Below the pieces are notes generated by a model. The model had not been told where the DNA came from. It saw nothing but the letters and a program-made list of their open reading frames with translations, and ran no database searches. Made by a program: the position numbers and the translations under genes. A DNA stretch of 64,000 nucleotides from Cyanophora paradoxa (lineage: Eukaryota > Glaucocystophyceae > Cyanophorales > Cyanophoraceae). The stretch is taken from the NCBI GenBank assembly GCA_004431415.1, contig QPMI01000469.1, forward strand, positions 224,259 to 288,258, read 5' to 3'. Below are positions 11,511 through 22,562 of the stretch, piece by piece. How positions within the stretch are numbered: the first letter of the stretch is position 1; the number at the start of each line of letters is the position of its first letter.

Positions 11511-11600
11511 ATCTGCTGTTGCTTGCTGCTGTTGCTGCTGCTCCCGGAGTCCTCAGCTGCTGCTGCTCAGCTGCTGCTGCTGCTCATGATCATCAGCTGC
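11511..11600. repeat. CTG/CAG trinucleotide-rich stretch
   Basis: Interrupted CTG repeats (TGCTGTTGCTTGCTGCTG and similar) followed by TCATGATCATCAG. No open gene can be supported here. Confidence 0.7.
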
Positions 11601-11803
11601 ATGTTGAGCAGCTAGCGCTTCATCGATATCAGTGTTGCTCTAGCAAGCGCTCAGGTGGCCATTGCCCATAGCCACGTACCCGGCAGTACTAGTACGAACG
11701 GCGCCGCCGCGCCGCTTTTGATGAACTATTATCATTATCGACCCGCGGCCGGCCCAAATTATAATGTTATATATATACAATATTGAGTAAAGATTCAAAA
11801 CAC

Positions 11804-12003
11804 TTATTACATATACCCGCGCTTTAGCGCAGTGGTATAAGGTCGTGCTACGACCTCCCGGATTCCCGGGTTCGGTTCCTGCTGTTTCCGCTACGTTGTA
11901 CTTCGAATCCTTGTGATTCCCGATACCGTGACTTGTATCCTCGTTGTGTACTACGAGTGGGCACGCCCACCGTAGATCTTTAAAAAAAAAATTATTACAT
12001 ATA
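11804..12003 (+). mobile_element. tRNA-derived SINE with 12-bp target-site duplication
   Basis: The body at 11816-11991 begins with a tRNA-like head. The RNA polymerase III A box is TAGCGCAGTGG (11825-11835). The B box is GGTTCGGTTCC (11869-11879), one base off consensus. A stem AGGTC/GACCT with a 7-nt loop mimics an anticodon arm, but the D arm does not fold well, so this is not a working tRNA. The body ends in A10 (11982-11991). The flanks TTATTACATATA at 11804-11815 and 11992-12003 are identical, as expected from LINE-driven insertion. Confidence 0.85.
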
Positions 12004-12261
12004 GCTATTTCTTATAATTATTTTCTCGTGCGCAAGCGGACCGTCAACTCGAAGATTCGTGATGAATCCGGATCGACCAGCCAGGAGGGTACAGATTAAT
12101 TTTGTGCTATGAATTCGAAAAAACACACCGAAACATTCGCGATTGGCGCACCGATTGCGAGCTTCACGGCTTGCGAGCTTGCAATTGCGATCGAGTTGGA
12201 TCCGGAGTCGACGTCTGGACTCCGGGAATCCGGATCCGGAGTCCGGATCCGGACCGGCGCA

Positions 12262-12835
12262 ACTGTAAGGCTATTATTTTAGACGGGTACCGGTATTAAT
12301 ATAGACGCGGTATAATATAGGTAACCCGTTCGTCTAACTTAATCCTGTGCCGAAGGGGGGTATATCATAGTACCGCCTGTATGGAGCAGGCAGCAGCTAG
12401 AGGTGGGGCTCGAGCCGGGCTGGCTCGAGCCGGGCCGGGCCGGGCCGAGGGGCCGGCCGGCTCGAGCCGGACCTCTGGCCACGCGGGCCGGCTCGAGCAA
12501 GCCGGCTCGAGGGGTATGGCGCGGCTGGCTCGAGCCAGGTCGGGTTTTGTTATGGGCGAGCCGGCGAGCCGGCGAGCCGGCTGGCTATTGTATATAGGTT
12601 TTTATTATATATATCGAATAATATATAAAACAAGGACTGTGTACCCCCGACCTCGGGCCGGCTCGAGCCGGCCCGCGGCTCGAGGGGTGTCGGCTCGAGC
12701 CCGGCTCGAGCCGCCGATTTGCGCTCGAGCCCCACCTCTAGCAGCAGCTCGTCTAAATTTGTCCATGGCCACGTCTATTGTGGTGGGTGGGCAAACGTCT
12801 AAGTTTGAACCCGTCGATAATAATAGCCTTACAGT
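12262..12835. mobile_element. Outer inverted-repeat element (imperfect 27-bp ends)
   Basis: Bases 12262-12288 (starting ACTGTAAGGCTATTATT) match the reverse complement of 12809-12835 at 25 of 27 positions. The interior is AT-richer, carries several CGTCTAA words in both orientations and contains the smaller element at 12397-12741. No coding capacity and no clear target-site duplication. Probably a non-autonomous DNA transposon. Confidence 0.6.
12391..12747. mobile_element. MITE-like element with 18-bp inverted ends
   Basis: The element at 12397-12741 starts CTAGAGGTGGGGCTCGAG and ends with its exact reverse complement. It is flanked by CAGCAG on both sides (12391-12396 and 12742-12747), a possible 6-bp target-site duplication. 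The body has many GGCTCGAGCC palindromes and an AT-rich centre near 12595-12630. It has no coding capacity. Confidence 0.75.
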
Positions 12836-13226
12836 ACCGCCGGGCCGGTACTTAGTAGGGTCGACGTACGTCGTAAACGGACGCGTAAACGGACCTCGGA
12901 GCTCGAACCGGTCGTGCGCATGCGCTCATGATCATCAAGCGTGACGCTGCGTGAGTCAACTCGATCAGCCTGTACCCAACAAAGGGGTCGGAGCTTGTGA
13001 AGGGTACAGCGAGGTGCAAAAAAACAAAACAAGGCGGGAGCTGCAAATCCCTCGACGCGAGCCTCGCTGGCCTCGTACACAGCACGCTGATGGCGGGAGA
13101 AGGTGCTCGATACCGCTGCGAAGCCCCGAGCCCTGGGGCGCTGACGCTCCTGCGCAGGGACGAGAATCGTGCGTCGCCACGAGCGCTGTGGTAGCTACGC
13201 TCCGCCGCGCTGATCATAGACCGCAG

Positions 13227-13855
13227 CTGTCCTCGCTGCCGCTGCAAATCCTCATCTACTTCAACATCTGGTACGCGTTCATATACTTCTGGCTCAATGT
13301 CGCCATCTTCATCTACAAAGGTGAGACACGCCCGCGCTGCGCCGCCGATGGGCGCTCAGCTGCGGGGCGGCAGGCACCTGGCTGCCCTACCCGCCCAACA
13401 CGCTCGGGTGGGAGATCGCCTTCATCATCGTATACGCGGTCGTGGAAAGCTGCAGGTTGTTCTTGGGTGCGACGTCGGCCTCCCTGCCAGGCTGCGCGGC
13501 CCGCTGAGGGGCGGCGCAGGTTCAAAAGGGAACAAGACGGAGCAGGTCCCGCCGATGGTCTGGTTCCTCCTCATCTCCGCAGCGATCGCCTTCGGCAACA
13601 TCTACTACATCTACCTCCAGATCTACGTGTACGCCGCGCCGAGCGCCGCTTCTCGCCGTGCGCGGCGCGCCGACCTCGGGCCCCGGCAGGCTCCGGGTGG
13701 ACGTCGTCATCAACGCCATCCACCTCTTCTTCGTCGGCTCGGAGGTCATCTTCGCGATATTCACCACGCTGACCTTCCAGGTCCGCCCCGCCCGCCCCCG
13801 CCGCCCCCGCCCCTCTAACCCCGCCCCCTCCCAGCGCTACCGTCTCTTCGTATAG
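13227..13855 (+). CDS. TMEM216: TMEM216 (transition-zone tetraspan membrane protein)
   Basis: Four-helix membrane protein of the ciliary transition zone, a component of the MKS module. Exons in order: LSSLPLQILIYFNIWYAFIY and WLNVAIFIYKG; TWLPYPPNTLGWEIAFIIVY then AVVESCR; KGNKTEQVPPMVWFLLISAA then FGNIYYIYLQIYV; LRVDVVINAIHLFFVGSEVI then FAIFTTLTFQ; RYRLFV stop (13853-13855). The LPYP, KGN, YLQIYVLR..V and F.GSE motifs are characteristic of TMEM216. The introns between these exons are about 60 nt. The recognised part starts at 13227, right after an acceptor. The first exon upstream is uncertain (candidate ATG 13090). It sits among CEP164-like genes, which fits a flagellar role. Confidence 0.85.
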
Positions 13856-14116
13856 CTGTAGGCCGCCTCCCCCGCCACCGCACCCCTCCTCGGTCCCGCA
13901 TTTTATCCCCGAGCCCGCGGCCCGCTTCCTCGCCCCTCCTGCAGGTCGATGCCGCGCGCTCTCTCCCTGCGAGCTCGCCGCGCTCCCGGGGGCCCTCGCC
14001 CCGCACCCGTCCCCGCGCCCCTCGCCCCCGGCCGCCCCGTCCACGATCGCTCTCTGTTCCATAGGAGCGCACGTAAGAGGGCCTTGGCGAGGCGGGCGGG
14101 GGCGGGGGCCGCGGCG

Positions 14117-16134
14117 CTACTTGGCGGGGGCGAGGCTGGGGCTCGCGTGCTCGCCGGTCGTGCAGCCGGGCGCCTCGAGGCTCGGGCACTTCTTCTTGCA
14201 CGCCAGCGGCTTCCCCTTCGTGCCCCCCGTCGTCGGGTGGTACCGGCACACCCCCGGCGCGAGCTTGTCGAAGTACTGCCCCCGCGTCAATCGCAACCGC
14301 CGCGCGGGGGCGGGGGCGGCCCCGCGGGGTCTCCGGGGGCGGACCTGCCCGCAGCCGGCGTTGGTGCAGAGGTAGGCGGGGCGGGCGATCTGGCGGGGCG
14401 GGGCGGTGGTGGGTGTGCGGGCGGGGCGGGGAGGAGGGGGGAGGAGGGGGCGGCGCACGAGGATGCGCTGGCCGACCTGGAGGAGTATGCCGTTCCCGTC
14501 GCTCGAGTGCGGCAGCACCTCCGCGAACGCCGGCATGCACCCCGCGCTCCCGCACCCCGCCCCCTGCACCCGCCCCTCGTTGCCGCCCCGCAGCTCCCGG
14601 ATCGGCAGCACGACGCCCCGCCCCGCCGTGCGCGGCGTCAGGGCCCCCTCGGGGGCGCCCGCCGGCGACCGCGGCGCCGTCGGGCTCGTCGTGCCTGCGC
14701 CCCGCGACGGCTCGCGGCGGCGGCGGCCGGGAGGGGCCGGGGCGGCGGGGTGCTCGGGTGGAGGGGAGGGGGCGGAGAGGGCGCGGGAGGGCCCCGCGGG
14801 GAGGCGGGGCGTCGCAGAGGCGGGCGGCGAGGCGGGCGGAGTGGTGGGGGCAGGCGCATCTCGGACGTGAGGAAGTCGGGAGGCGGGGCGGGCATGGCGG
14901 CGAGGTCGGCGAGGCGGACGTCGGCGGCGGCGAAGGCGGCCGCGTGGCCCTCCAGCCCGCCTCCTCCAGCACCCGCAGCAGCGCCCCTCGCACCCGGCCC
15001 CGCCCGCGGCGTCTGCCGCGCCGGCGAGGCCACCCGGCGCCCCGGCGAGGGCCCCGCCGGCAGAAGCCCGTTGCCCACGGAGGAGAGCAGTCTGAGGATC
15101 TCCTCCTCGCCCCCGCCGGCCGCGCCGCCGGGGCCGGGCGGGGGCGGGGCCGCCGAAGCCGCGAAGATGCTCTGGAAGACGCCGACCTCGCCGGCCTTGG
15201 CCTGCTCCTGCACCCGCAGCAGCACCGACGGCAGCGGCGGCGGCCTCACCACCGGCCCCCGCCCCCCGCCGACGGCCCGCCGCCGCCGGCGCTGGCGTGG
15301 GGTGGCGGGAGGGGAGGGCCGGGCGGGGGCGGCGGCTTGGGGCGGGTGGGCGAGGGGGCCGGCTCGGGGGCGCCGTGGCTGCAGGCGCCGGCGGCGTGGC
15401 CGTGGGCGCCGGCGACTTGCTCGAGGGTGAGGACGGAGAGGTCGAGGGTGAGGCCGGCGACGGCCGCCGAGAGCTTCTTGTCGATCCGCATGAACCGCTC
15501 CGCGTACTTGCCCGCCTGCAGGATCCGCATCACGCCGCTGAAGAAACTCGCCGTCGCGTAGTCCTCGATCAGGGACACCTGGCGGGTAGCGACCAGAAAT
15601 GATCAGACGGTGAGTCTGGGGTCGAGATACGACACACCCCGTCCGCAATCAGGCCCTCAAGATCCTTCAGCGCTTTGCTTGAATACCTGTGGGGGGTGGG
15701 CCTCAGCGCTTTGTACCCGCAGAGCTCAGAGACGCCGCTGAGGGGGCGGGGGCCTCTGAGACGCCGGCGCGGGGCGGCGCGGGCGGCGGCGCACGTGAAC
15801 GTGCTCCTGCTGTTCGTGGACGCCGCATAAATGCGCTCCAGCGTCTCCTGCAGGCTTTGGAAGCGCGCCGCGAGGTAGCCGAAGTCCTGCGACGAAATCA
15901 GCGCAGCAGGACAGCACGTGTACAGTCTGGGCAGCGACAGCAGGTAGGTTTTGCCTGTGGCCTATAGTATACCACACATACCTCCTGGTTCTCCGTGGCT
16001 GTCCCTGCTTGCTCCACGACCCACTTCACACCTGCCAACGCGTTCAGGGGCTCGGCCGCGGGCGGGGTTGCAGGCGACGCCCGTGCACCTGTGATCACAT
16101 GGCCCAAGGACGCTTTCGCGTCCTCCCACACCAT
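14117..16134 (-). CDS. MLKL/HeLo-like helical domain protein with CHORD-like zinc domain
   Basis: Start ATG 16134 (MVWEDAKASLGHV). The N-terminal part is helical: AEPLNALAGVKWVVEQAG, DFGYLAARFQSLQETLERI, YSSKALKDLEGLIADG, SLIEDYATASFFSGVMRILQ, KYAERFMRIDKKLSAAVAGL. This resembles the MLKL N-terminal / HeLo-type four-helix bundle found in membrane-active signalling proteins. A long Pro/Ala/Gly-rich linker follows. The C-terminus is Cys/His-rich: CTNAGCGQYF, GVCRYHPTT, CKKKCPSLEAPGCTTGEH. Spacing matches CHORD (CxxxGC, CxxHP, GCTxGxH), although the usual WSCC is replaced by CKKKC. Stop TAG 14117-14119. Introns are short; the ones near the end start GTGCGCC and GTCCGCC. The role is unknown. The domain calls are family-pattern inferences. 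Confidence 0.6.
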
Positions 16135-16424
16135 CGCCGATGCAGCGTCGACCCCCCTTCAAACTGAGCAGCAGCGCCCGGCGATGAAACGCCCACGAAG
16201 CAGTTTCCAGTTCAGTTACGTCAGATGAGGCCAGACCGCGTCGACCAGTCGGACTATCTAGCTGCGCTCTCCCTTTGCCGCCGCGCTTGCCAGAGCTTCG
16301 CGGGAGAGCGGCTCAAGTTCTGCCGTTCGAGGGGGGTAGAGAAGACAACCGGTCGGCCACCCAGTTGCAGCTGCGGACGTTAGACTGCTCGATCACTCGA
16401 CAAGTGCGAGCAGCCGCTGAGCAG

Positions 16425-18173
16425 ATGGCGTTCGCAGCGCCCTTGGCAACACGTGCGAGCAGCTGCAGCGAGCAGCAGAATGCAGGCTCATGCGGCTTCA
16501 AAGGAGCGGCGAGCGCCATCATCTGTGCAAGCGCGGTCGCCGCACAGCGCTGCAGCTGCTCAGTCGCAAGACCACGCGCGCCGCGGCTGACATGCACCTT
16601 CTTGGTTCGGCGCCGGTGGCTCGCAGCGTCGCAACGTGTCGTACCAGCTCCGCTAGTCGCGGGCTCCAGGCCGCTCGCGCTGGCCGACGGGAGCGGCGGC
16701 GGCGGCGGCGGCGGCGGCGAAGTCGACGGCCTCTGGGAAGAGCTCGAAAGCGGCGCGGGCGTCGACGCGTGGAGCGAGGAGGAGCTCGAGGGCTACGCGG
16801 GGGCGGAGGACGCTCCGGGCCGCGCGCGCGCGGCGGCGGCGGCGAAGGTCGCGGCGCACGCGCACGAGAGCGAGGAGGAGCGGAGGACGCGGCTGCTCAT
16901 CGAACGCGTTCGAGGTGCGCCATCGCCCCGCGGCCCCAGCTCTGCATGCGAGAGCGGCAAAGCTGACTCGTCTCCCAGCGGAGGCGACCCCGGCGGCGGC
17001 TGTGCTGCCGCCGGCGCCGGCCGCGGCGCGGCGGGGCCGGCGGCGGGGCAGCGGGGAAGGCGGCGGGGCGGGGCGGGGCAACCGGGTGCTGTCGCGGGAG
17101 AAGCTGTTGCGGGGGATGACGGGCGGGGAGGAGGAGCGGGAGGCGGTGGCGCGGGGGATTGACCTCGCGGACCGCGCGCTGGCGACGTGGAGCACGCAGC
17201 TCTCCGACTTCCTCTCCCCCTCCGAGGCCGCCGCCGTGCAGCGCACCCTCGCGCCCCTCGCCGGCCTGCAGCTGCTCCCCTGGGGCGGCTACCCCCTCGC
17301 CGAGCGCTGCCGCCTCGCCTTCGCCCGCGCCGACGCCGCGCCCCTCGAGGCCGCCGACGTGCGCGCCCCGCCCCCGGCCCCGGCCGCTCCCGGTGGCAGA
17401 TCTGGAGGGGGGTCTCGGGGCAGGTGCCGGTGGCGCTGGTGAACGTGTCGGGCAACTTCCTGTTCGACGCGGCCGGCCACGGCGACTTCCTCGGGGCCGC
17501 CCTCGGCGCCACCGGCCTCTCCCGCGCCAAGATCGGTGCGCCGGCCCCGCCGCGGGGGCGGGGCCACGGGGCCTCACGGGGTGGCAGGGGACGTGGTGGT
17601 GCAGGGGGAGGCGGGGGCGCAGCTCCTCTGCCACCCCGACGTCGCCCACGTCCTCGAGGCCTCCCTCACCCAGGCCCGCCCCCGCCCCGCCCCCGCCCCC
17701 CCCCGCCGCGCTCGAGGCGGCGGGGGCAGGTGAGGACGGTCCCGGTGCGGACGACGAGGGCCGAGCTCTCGGAGCTGCGCCAGCGGGAGGTCACCTGCAA
17801 GGCGCGGCGCCCGCCCCGCCGCGCAGCGGCGCGGGGGCGAGGCGGGGCGCGGGGCGCAGGAGGTGCAGACCGTGGAGGCCTCCCTCCGCCTCGACGCAGT
17901 CGCATCCGCCGGCTTCCGCCTCTCCCGCTCCAAGATGGCCGGCCCGCCCGCCCCCGCCCTCGTCCCCGCGCGGGGCGTGAGGCGGGGGCGGGCGGGGCAG
18001 GCCTGATCTCGTCGGGGGAGGTGAAGGTGAACTGGGCGGCCGTCAGCAAGGAGAGCAAGGAGGTCAAGGCGGGGGACACGATCGCCCTGCGCGGGCGCGG
18101 CCGGCTCGAGGTGCTCGCCGTCGCCCCCACCAAGAGCGGCAGGTTCCGAGTCCACCTCCGCCTCCTCAAGTGA
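16425..18173 (+). CDS. Photosystem II S4-domain protein (plastid-targeted, YlmH-like)
   Basis: RNA-binding S4-domain protein of the cyanobacterial/plastid PSII-S4 family. The start at 16425 gives MAFAAPLATRASSCSE, then a Ser/Ala/Arg-rich leader consistent with plastid import. An acidic helical segment follows (EEELEGYAGAEDAP). The conserved core is LSREKLLRGMTGGEEE, FLSPSEAAAVQRTLAPLAGL, VALVNVSGNFLFDAAGHGDF and GAQLLCHPDVAHVLEASLTQ. The S4 domain proper is TVEASLRLDAVASAGFRLSR, SSGEVKVNWAAVSK, GDTIALRGRGRLEVL and KSGRFRVHL. Stop TGA 18171-18173. At least five short introns. This gene shows the host has a plastid or a plastid ancestry. Target RNA is unknown. Confidence 0.85.
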
Positions 18174-18534
18174 CCCCCGCCCCCGCCCCCTCCGCGCCGC
18201 CCCCGCACGCCCCCCGGGGCCCCGTTGGACGCCGCCCGTCCCCGTGCAGCCCGCCGCCCCCGGCCCCCGCCCGCCCGCGGCCCTGGCGAGCACTCGTGAG
18301 CTTTGGTTCTCTTCTGTATTCGCAACAGATATCCTTCAAAGAAAAGGATGGAAAGCAAGAGAATAAGGAATAATACCAGATCCAGATACAGACCAGCTCG
18401 ATCGAGCTGCATTCTTAATATAACATCCTCCGCGGGAGGATGCAAAAGAGCTAGGGCTCCAATAAGTACCAATAAGTACAGGGGGCGATCAATAGGGTGT
18501 GGGTTGTTTAGTTTGTGTAGCGGGGCGGGGGCGG

Positions 18535-19846
18535 TCAGCGGGGGGAGGGTGCGGGTGCCGGGGAGGCGGAGGGCGTGCGGGAGAGGGATGGGAGGAGGCG
18601 GGTGGTGTCGAGGTCGCGGCCCTTGGCGCGCGCGTCGATCACGAGGTCCCGCACCCCCGCCACCGCCAGCGGCGACACCGCCCCGCCCCGCCCCGGCCCC
18701 TCCGACCACCCCTCCTCCCCGCCCGCCGGCAGCGGCGAGCCCTCCCCGCGCGCCGCCCCGGGCGCGAGGCGCTGCCACTCGGCGAGGGCGACGGGGAGCG
18801 CGGGGCGATCTTGCCGGAGGGGGCGGGGAGGGCGGCCGAGGCGGAGGAGCGGCGGGAGCTGAGCGAGGAGGCCGCCGCCGAGGAGGAGACGGTGCGGGCG
18901 GTGCCCGCCGCGGTGGCGCTCGAGGCCGACGAGGCGGTCGAGCGCGCCGTGCTCGGCTCGCTCACCGACGCCGCCCGCGGCCGCAGCGCCCGCTCCCGCT
19001 GCTCCCGCTGCTCCTCCTTGATCTGGAAGACCATCGCCTGCGCCCCGCCGCCACCCGTCGGCCCGGCGCAGGCGGCGGCGGAGGGGCCGGGGGCGGGAGG
19101 CGCGCACGCGGTAGTGCTTGTCGAGGGGGTGCTCCCACTGGGAGACGTCGGTCTCCTCGTTGTAGAAGTAGATGCGGCCGGCGGCGTCCTCCATCTCGGC
19201 CCAGGGGGCCGGCAGCGGGGCGAAGTAGGCCTCCTCCGCGATGTAGAGCAGGTGCGGCTCCCCCGCCTCGTCGATCCCCAGCGCCCGCGCGAACTCCAGC
19301 ACCCCCTGCCGCCCCGCCTCGCACCCGCCCAGCCGCGCCGGGGCGGGGGCGGGGGCCGGCGGCGCACCTCGTCGTAGTCGGCGGCGAGGCGCTCGACGTG
19401 CGTGGCCGGGGCGGCGTGCCCGGGCGCCTCGACGGGCCGCTCCTTCGAGGGCGAGAAGTGGCCCCGCCCCGAGGCCCCCGTCCAGTTCGCGGCGAGCAGC
19501 GGCGACCGCGTCGCCTCCTTCGAGATCAGGAGGCTCTCCGGGGCGGGGGCCCCCAGCGAGTGGCTCGCCGGCTTCAGCGCGCGCGGGTCCGTCGGGCCTC
19601 TCCGGTGCCGCACGGTGAGCGCGTGGCCCCTCGGCACGGCCTCGCGCCCGCCCTCCGCCTCCTCCACCTCCTCCAGCGTGTGGAACTCTTGCTCCGGCTC
19701 CAACGCCAGCCCGCCCCCGCTCTCCAGCGAGTAGCTTTCCCGCAAATCCTGCCCCCGGCATCGCTCCCCATCAGCTCCCTGCCGCCCATCTCGTTCGAGA
19801 TCCGGCGGCTGACCTTGGGGGGCCTTGCTCCGAACAGCTTCTTCAT
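18535..19846 (-). CDS. CEP164-like WW-domain protein B
   Basis: Start ATG 19846 (MKKLFGARPPKVSRRISNEM). Segments in order: ESYSLESGGGLALEPEQEF, LLAANWTGASGRGHFSPSKE, VERLAADYDEV, VLEFARALGIDEAGEPHLL, YIAEEAYFAPLPAPWAEMED, IYFYNEETDVSQWEHPLDKH. After an intron come AMVFQIKEEQREQRERAL and a Ser/Ala-rich tail. The end is DLVIDARAKGRDLDTTRLL to SPAPAPSPR, stop at 18535-18537. Helix, WW domain and DKHY helix are in the CEP164 order. The frame breaks once near 19750 in a G run, so the N-terminal join is uncertain. It shares the ..AANWT and LAADY segments with neighbours A or C, which marks them as paralogues. Confidence 0.8.
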
Positions 19847-20744
19847 TGTGCCGCTCCCCTTCCTTTTCTCGGCGAATGCAACGGTCTAAGGCACGATCCG
19901 TGTCACAAATGCAGCAGTCGCTGCTGGGAAGGACGAGAAGGCCGGCACCTTGCAGAGAGTCTAAAAGAGGCGAGAGCCCTGCGCATCCACAAATCAGCAC
20001 AGTTGGGCATGATCGGGGTTGCACAGAAGGAAGGAATGGAAAAGTCAGCTAAACCGGGGAAAGATGCGCTGATCGGGACACTTCGCGTAGTAGCTAGTTC
20101 CGGGCTTCAACACGCACAGGCGCTAGTCACAGGAGCTAAACCTAATCAGTCTCACCTTATCAGCCCGAATGCGTGCACACGCCGCTAACTGCCACACGCC
20201 AGCTGGCACTTGAAGGCGACCAACGCGCAGCAAGAAGTAGCTATTTAGCTGACCGAAGTCGTACTGCTCGAAAGATGCAATTGCAATGGCTAGAAAGTAG
20301 GACAGTGCCGCCGGTCAGGTTCTTTTTCGGAAACCCGGGTACGGCGGCTACAAGGGGGGGGGGGGGGTCGAAGAGGACTGTTCGCCACGCGATACGTAGG
20401 TGTACGATGTGGCGCGCGGGTTCAAAAAACGGTTCGGCGCCGCTTCTCGATCAGTCTCGATCTGTATACGTATACGTATACGTACTGCGGCAGCTACGTT
20501 TACAGCCTGGCAGCATGCAACATGATCATGACCCATCATGACTTCTCGATCAGTGATCAGCTGCGCGCATGATCATGAGGCAGTGCTTAATGACTCACTG
20601 AATCAGAAAGTGAACCAGGGCCTGGGCCACTGCGGCAATGCCGGACACAGACACGCCCCAGCGGGTGCAGGCATAGAGGTGCTCGGAATCGACTAAGAGC
20701 ACTGGAAGCATTGGAAAGGAGGGGCGGGCCTCGGGGGCCTGTAG
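19847..20744. other. Intergenic spacer
   Basis: No gene recognised. It contains a G14 run (20354-20367), alternating GTATAC repeats near 20463-20480 and a dense group of TGATCA/CATGATCATG palindromes at 20515-20580. Confidence 0.5.
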
Positions 20745-21885
20745 CTAGGGGCTGGACTCGCTGTGCGGGCCCGGGCCCGGGGGCCGCTGGGAGGGGGGCC
20801 GGATGGAGTCGAGGAGCTCGCCGAGGTTCTTCGTGCTCTGCGACATCGAGGTGAGCTGCTGGAGCATCTCCCGCAGCTCCTCCTGCGTCATCCCCTGCCC
20901 CCGCCCGTGAGCTTTGAAAGGGGGCGGGGGCGCGGGGGCCGGCGCGCCCGCGTGGAGACGGTCTCGGAGAGCTCGTCGCGGCTCCAGACCTCGGCCCTGG
21001 CGGGGCTCTTGGGGCTCGCCCCCTCCCCGCGCCCCGCCCCCATGCCCGCCCCGCCGCCCGTCGCCACGGCCTTCACCGGCGGCAGGGGCGGCGCCCTCGG
21101 CGGCTGCAGGGACGCCGGCTTTGTCGGCGCCTTGGGGCCCGTCGGCGGGCGCTTCTTTATCGCCGCCTCGGCCTTCAGCTGCGCGAGGCTCAGCGCGGCC
21201 CCCGCCCCCGCCCGCGCGGCGCCGCGCGGGGCGGCCAGGGCGCGCCTTGAAGACGAAGGCGCGGTAGTGCTTGTCGCGGGGGTGCTCCTGCGCGGCGCCC
21301 GTCGCCCTCGGGGGGAGCGCCTTCTCGAGGCGGCCCCCAGCGGCGCGCACCCACTGGCTGACATCCGTCTGGTCGTTGTAGAAGTAGATGCGCCCGTGCC
21401 CGTCGTCGATCTGCCGCCACGGCGCCGGCAGCGGGGCGTCGTAGCTGCGGGGAGAGGCTACCGTGAGCACGGGCCTGGGCCAGGCGGGCTGCCGCCTGCG
21501 CACGCTTCCTCCGCCACGGGGAGGAGGTACGGCTCGCGGTCCGGGTCTGGCGGGCGCGTCGAACACGGGCGGCGGGGCGGCGGCGACGGGGGGCCGCACC
21601 GATGCCGAGGTGCAGCGCGAAGTCGAGGACCTCGTCGTCGTAGTCGTCGACCGATCGCTGCGGGCCCATGTACAGGACCTTCCCCCGCGCAGTAGCTTAG
21701 CTACATGGACGCTCTGACTCAATGAAACGAATTCGAATTGTTACCTCCTCCACGTTCGACACCACCGCTGGCTCCGGCGACGGCTCCCGGCTGCTGGCGA
21801 CCGCCGGCTGTTTCGTCCAGTTCCCCGCTAGAAACGACGTGCTCGGCCGCCTCGTCCCTCGCTGCGCGGTGCGCGGCGGGCGCAT
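20745..21885 (-). CDS. CEP164-like WW-domain protein C
   Basis: Start ATG about 21885 with FLAGNWTKQPAVASSREPSP, then VLYMGPQRSVDDYDDEVLDF and ALHLGI. After an intron: DPDREPYLLPVAEEA. After another: YDAPLPAPWRQIDDGHGRIY then FYNDQTDVSQW. The next intron separates W from EHPRDKHYRAFVFK. A GC donor (AAG|gcgcgcc) leads to LKAEAAIKKRPPTGPKAP. The C-terminal end is GMTQEELREMLQQLTSMSQS to HSESSP, stop 20745-20747. The domain is the CEP164 type. The tail is short and basic/Pro-rich with one amphipathic helix, far shorter than animal CEP164. Confidence 0.8.
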
Positions 21886-22562
21886 GCTCCTGCACAGCTG
21901 TTAGCACAGCTCGCTGCATCGGGCCCGATCATCGCCCGCACCGTGTCGTTGCAGGGGGCGGTTCATCGGTGGGAGCGGGCGAGCGAGGTATCGGCGCGAC
22001 GTCCGTGTTCGATCGTACCAGAGGAACATCGGGCTTCGGCATCTCTCACGTCGCCAGGATCAAGAGCGCTGTGCGTAAAGCTCTGACCGGCCCTGGACTC
22101 GGGCCCGCTCAGCTGGACCGTCGGCTGCCGCCTGTAGCTAGGTGGCGACCCAAGGACCTCCGCCCTCCGCCGCCCCCGCCCGCCCGCTGCACTGCGGCTG
22201 CACTGCGTCTGCAGTCGATCAAACCTCTCGAGGATCAGTCGGAGCCGCGACGATGAAGGCTTGAAGGGGTAGAGAGTTTCTCGAACCTCTAGCCTTGCCC
22301 CGGCCCTGCAGCGTGCACAACTGATTGACGCTACATTTCGGCTTAACGGCGACGTTACTGACCAGCAGCGTCCGCCAGCAGCGTCCGAACCGTCCGTCAG
22401 TGTCCCAAAGAGCTGGCGCCAGATTCTGCTGTTTGAAACATATCAGCACAGATAGCTTGCACCCCGAATGAGCTAGGTTCAGCAGCAAACCAGCAGCCCG
22501 ATCGGCACCTTCAGGCACATTTGATTTGAGACAATTCCGGACAAGCGGGCCAAGGAGCAAGG
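21886..22562. other. Intergenic region between divergent CEP164-like genes
   Basis: No gene recognised. It separates the divergent genes C (minus) and D (plus), so it probably holds both promoters. Part may belong to unrecognised 5' exons of gene D. Confidence 0.4.

Noticed and set aside
11819-11890. Functional tRNA gene with a GCT anticodon
   Set aside because: A and B boxes fit but the D stem and acceptor stem do not pair, there is no long variable arm for serine, and the sequence ends in poly(A) inside a target-site duplication. A SINE head explains it better.
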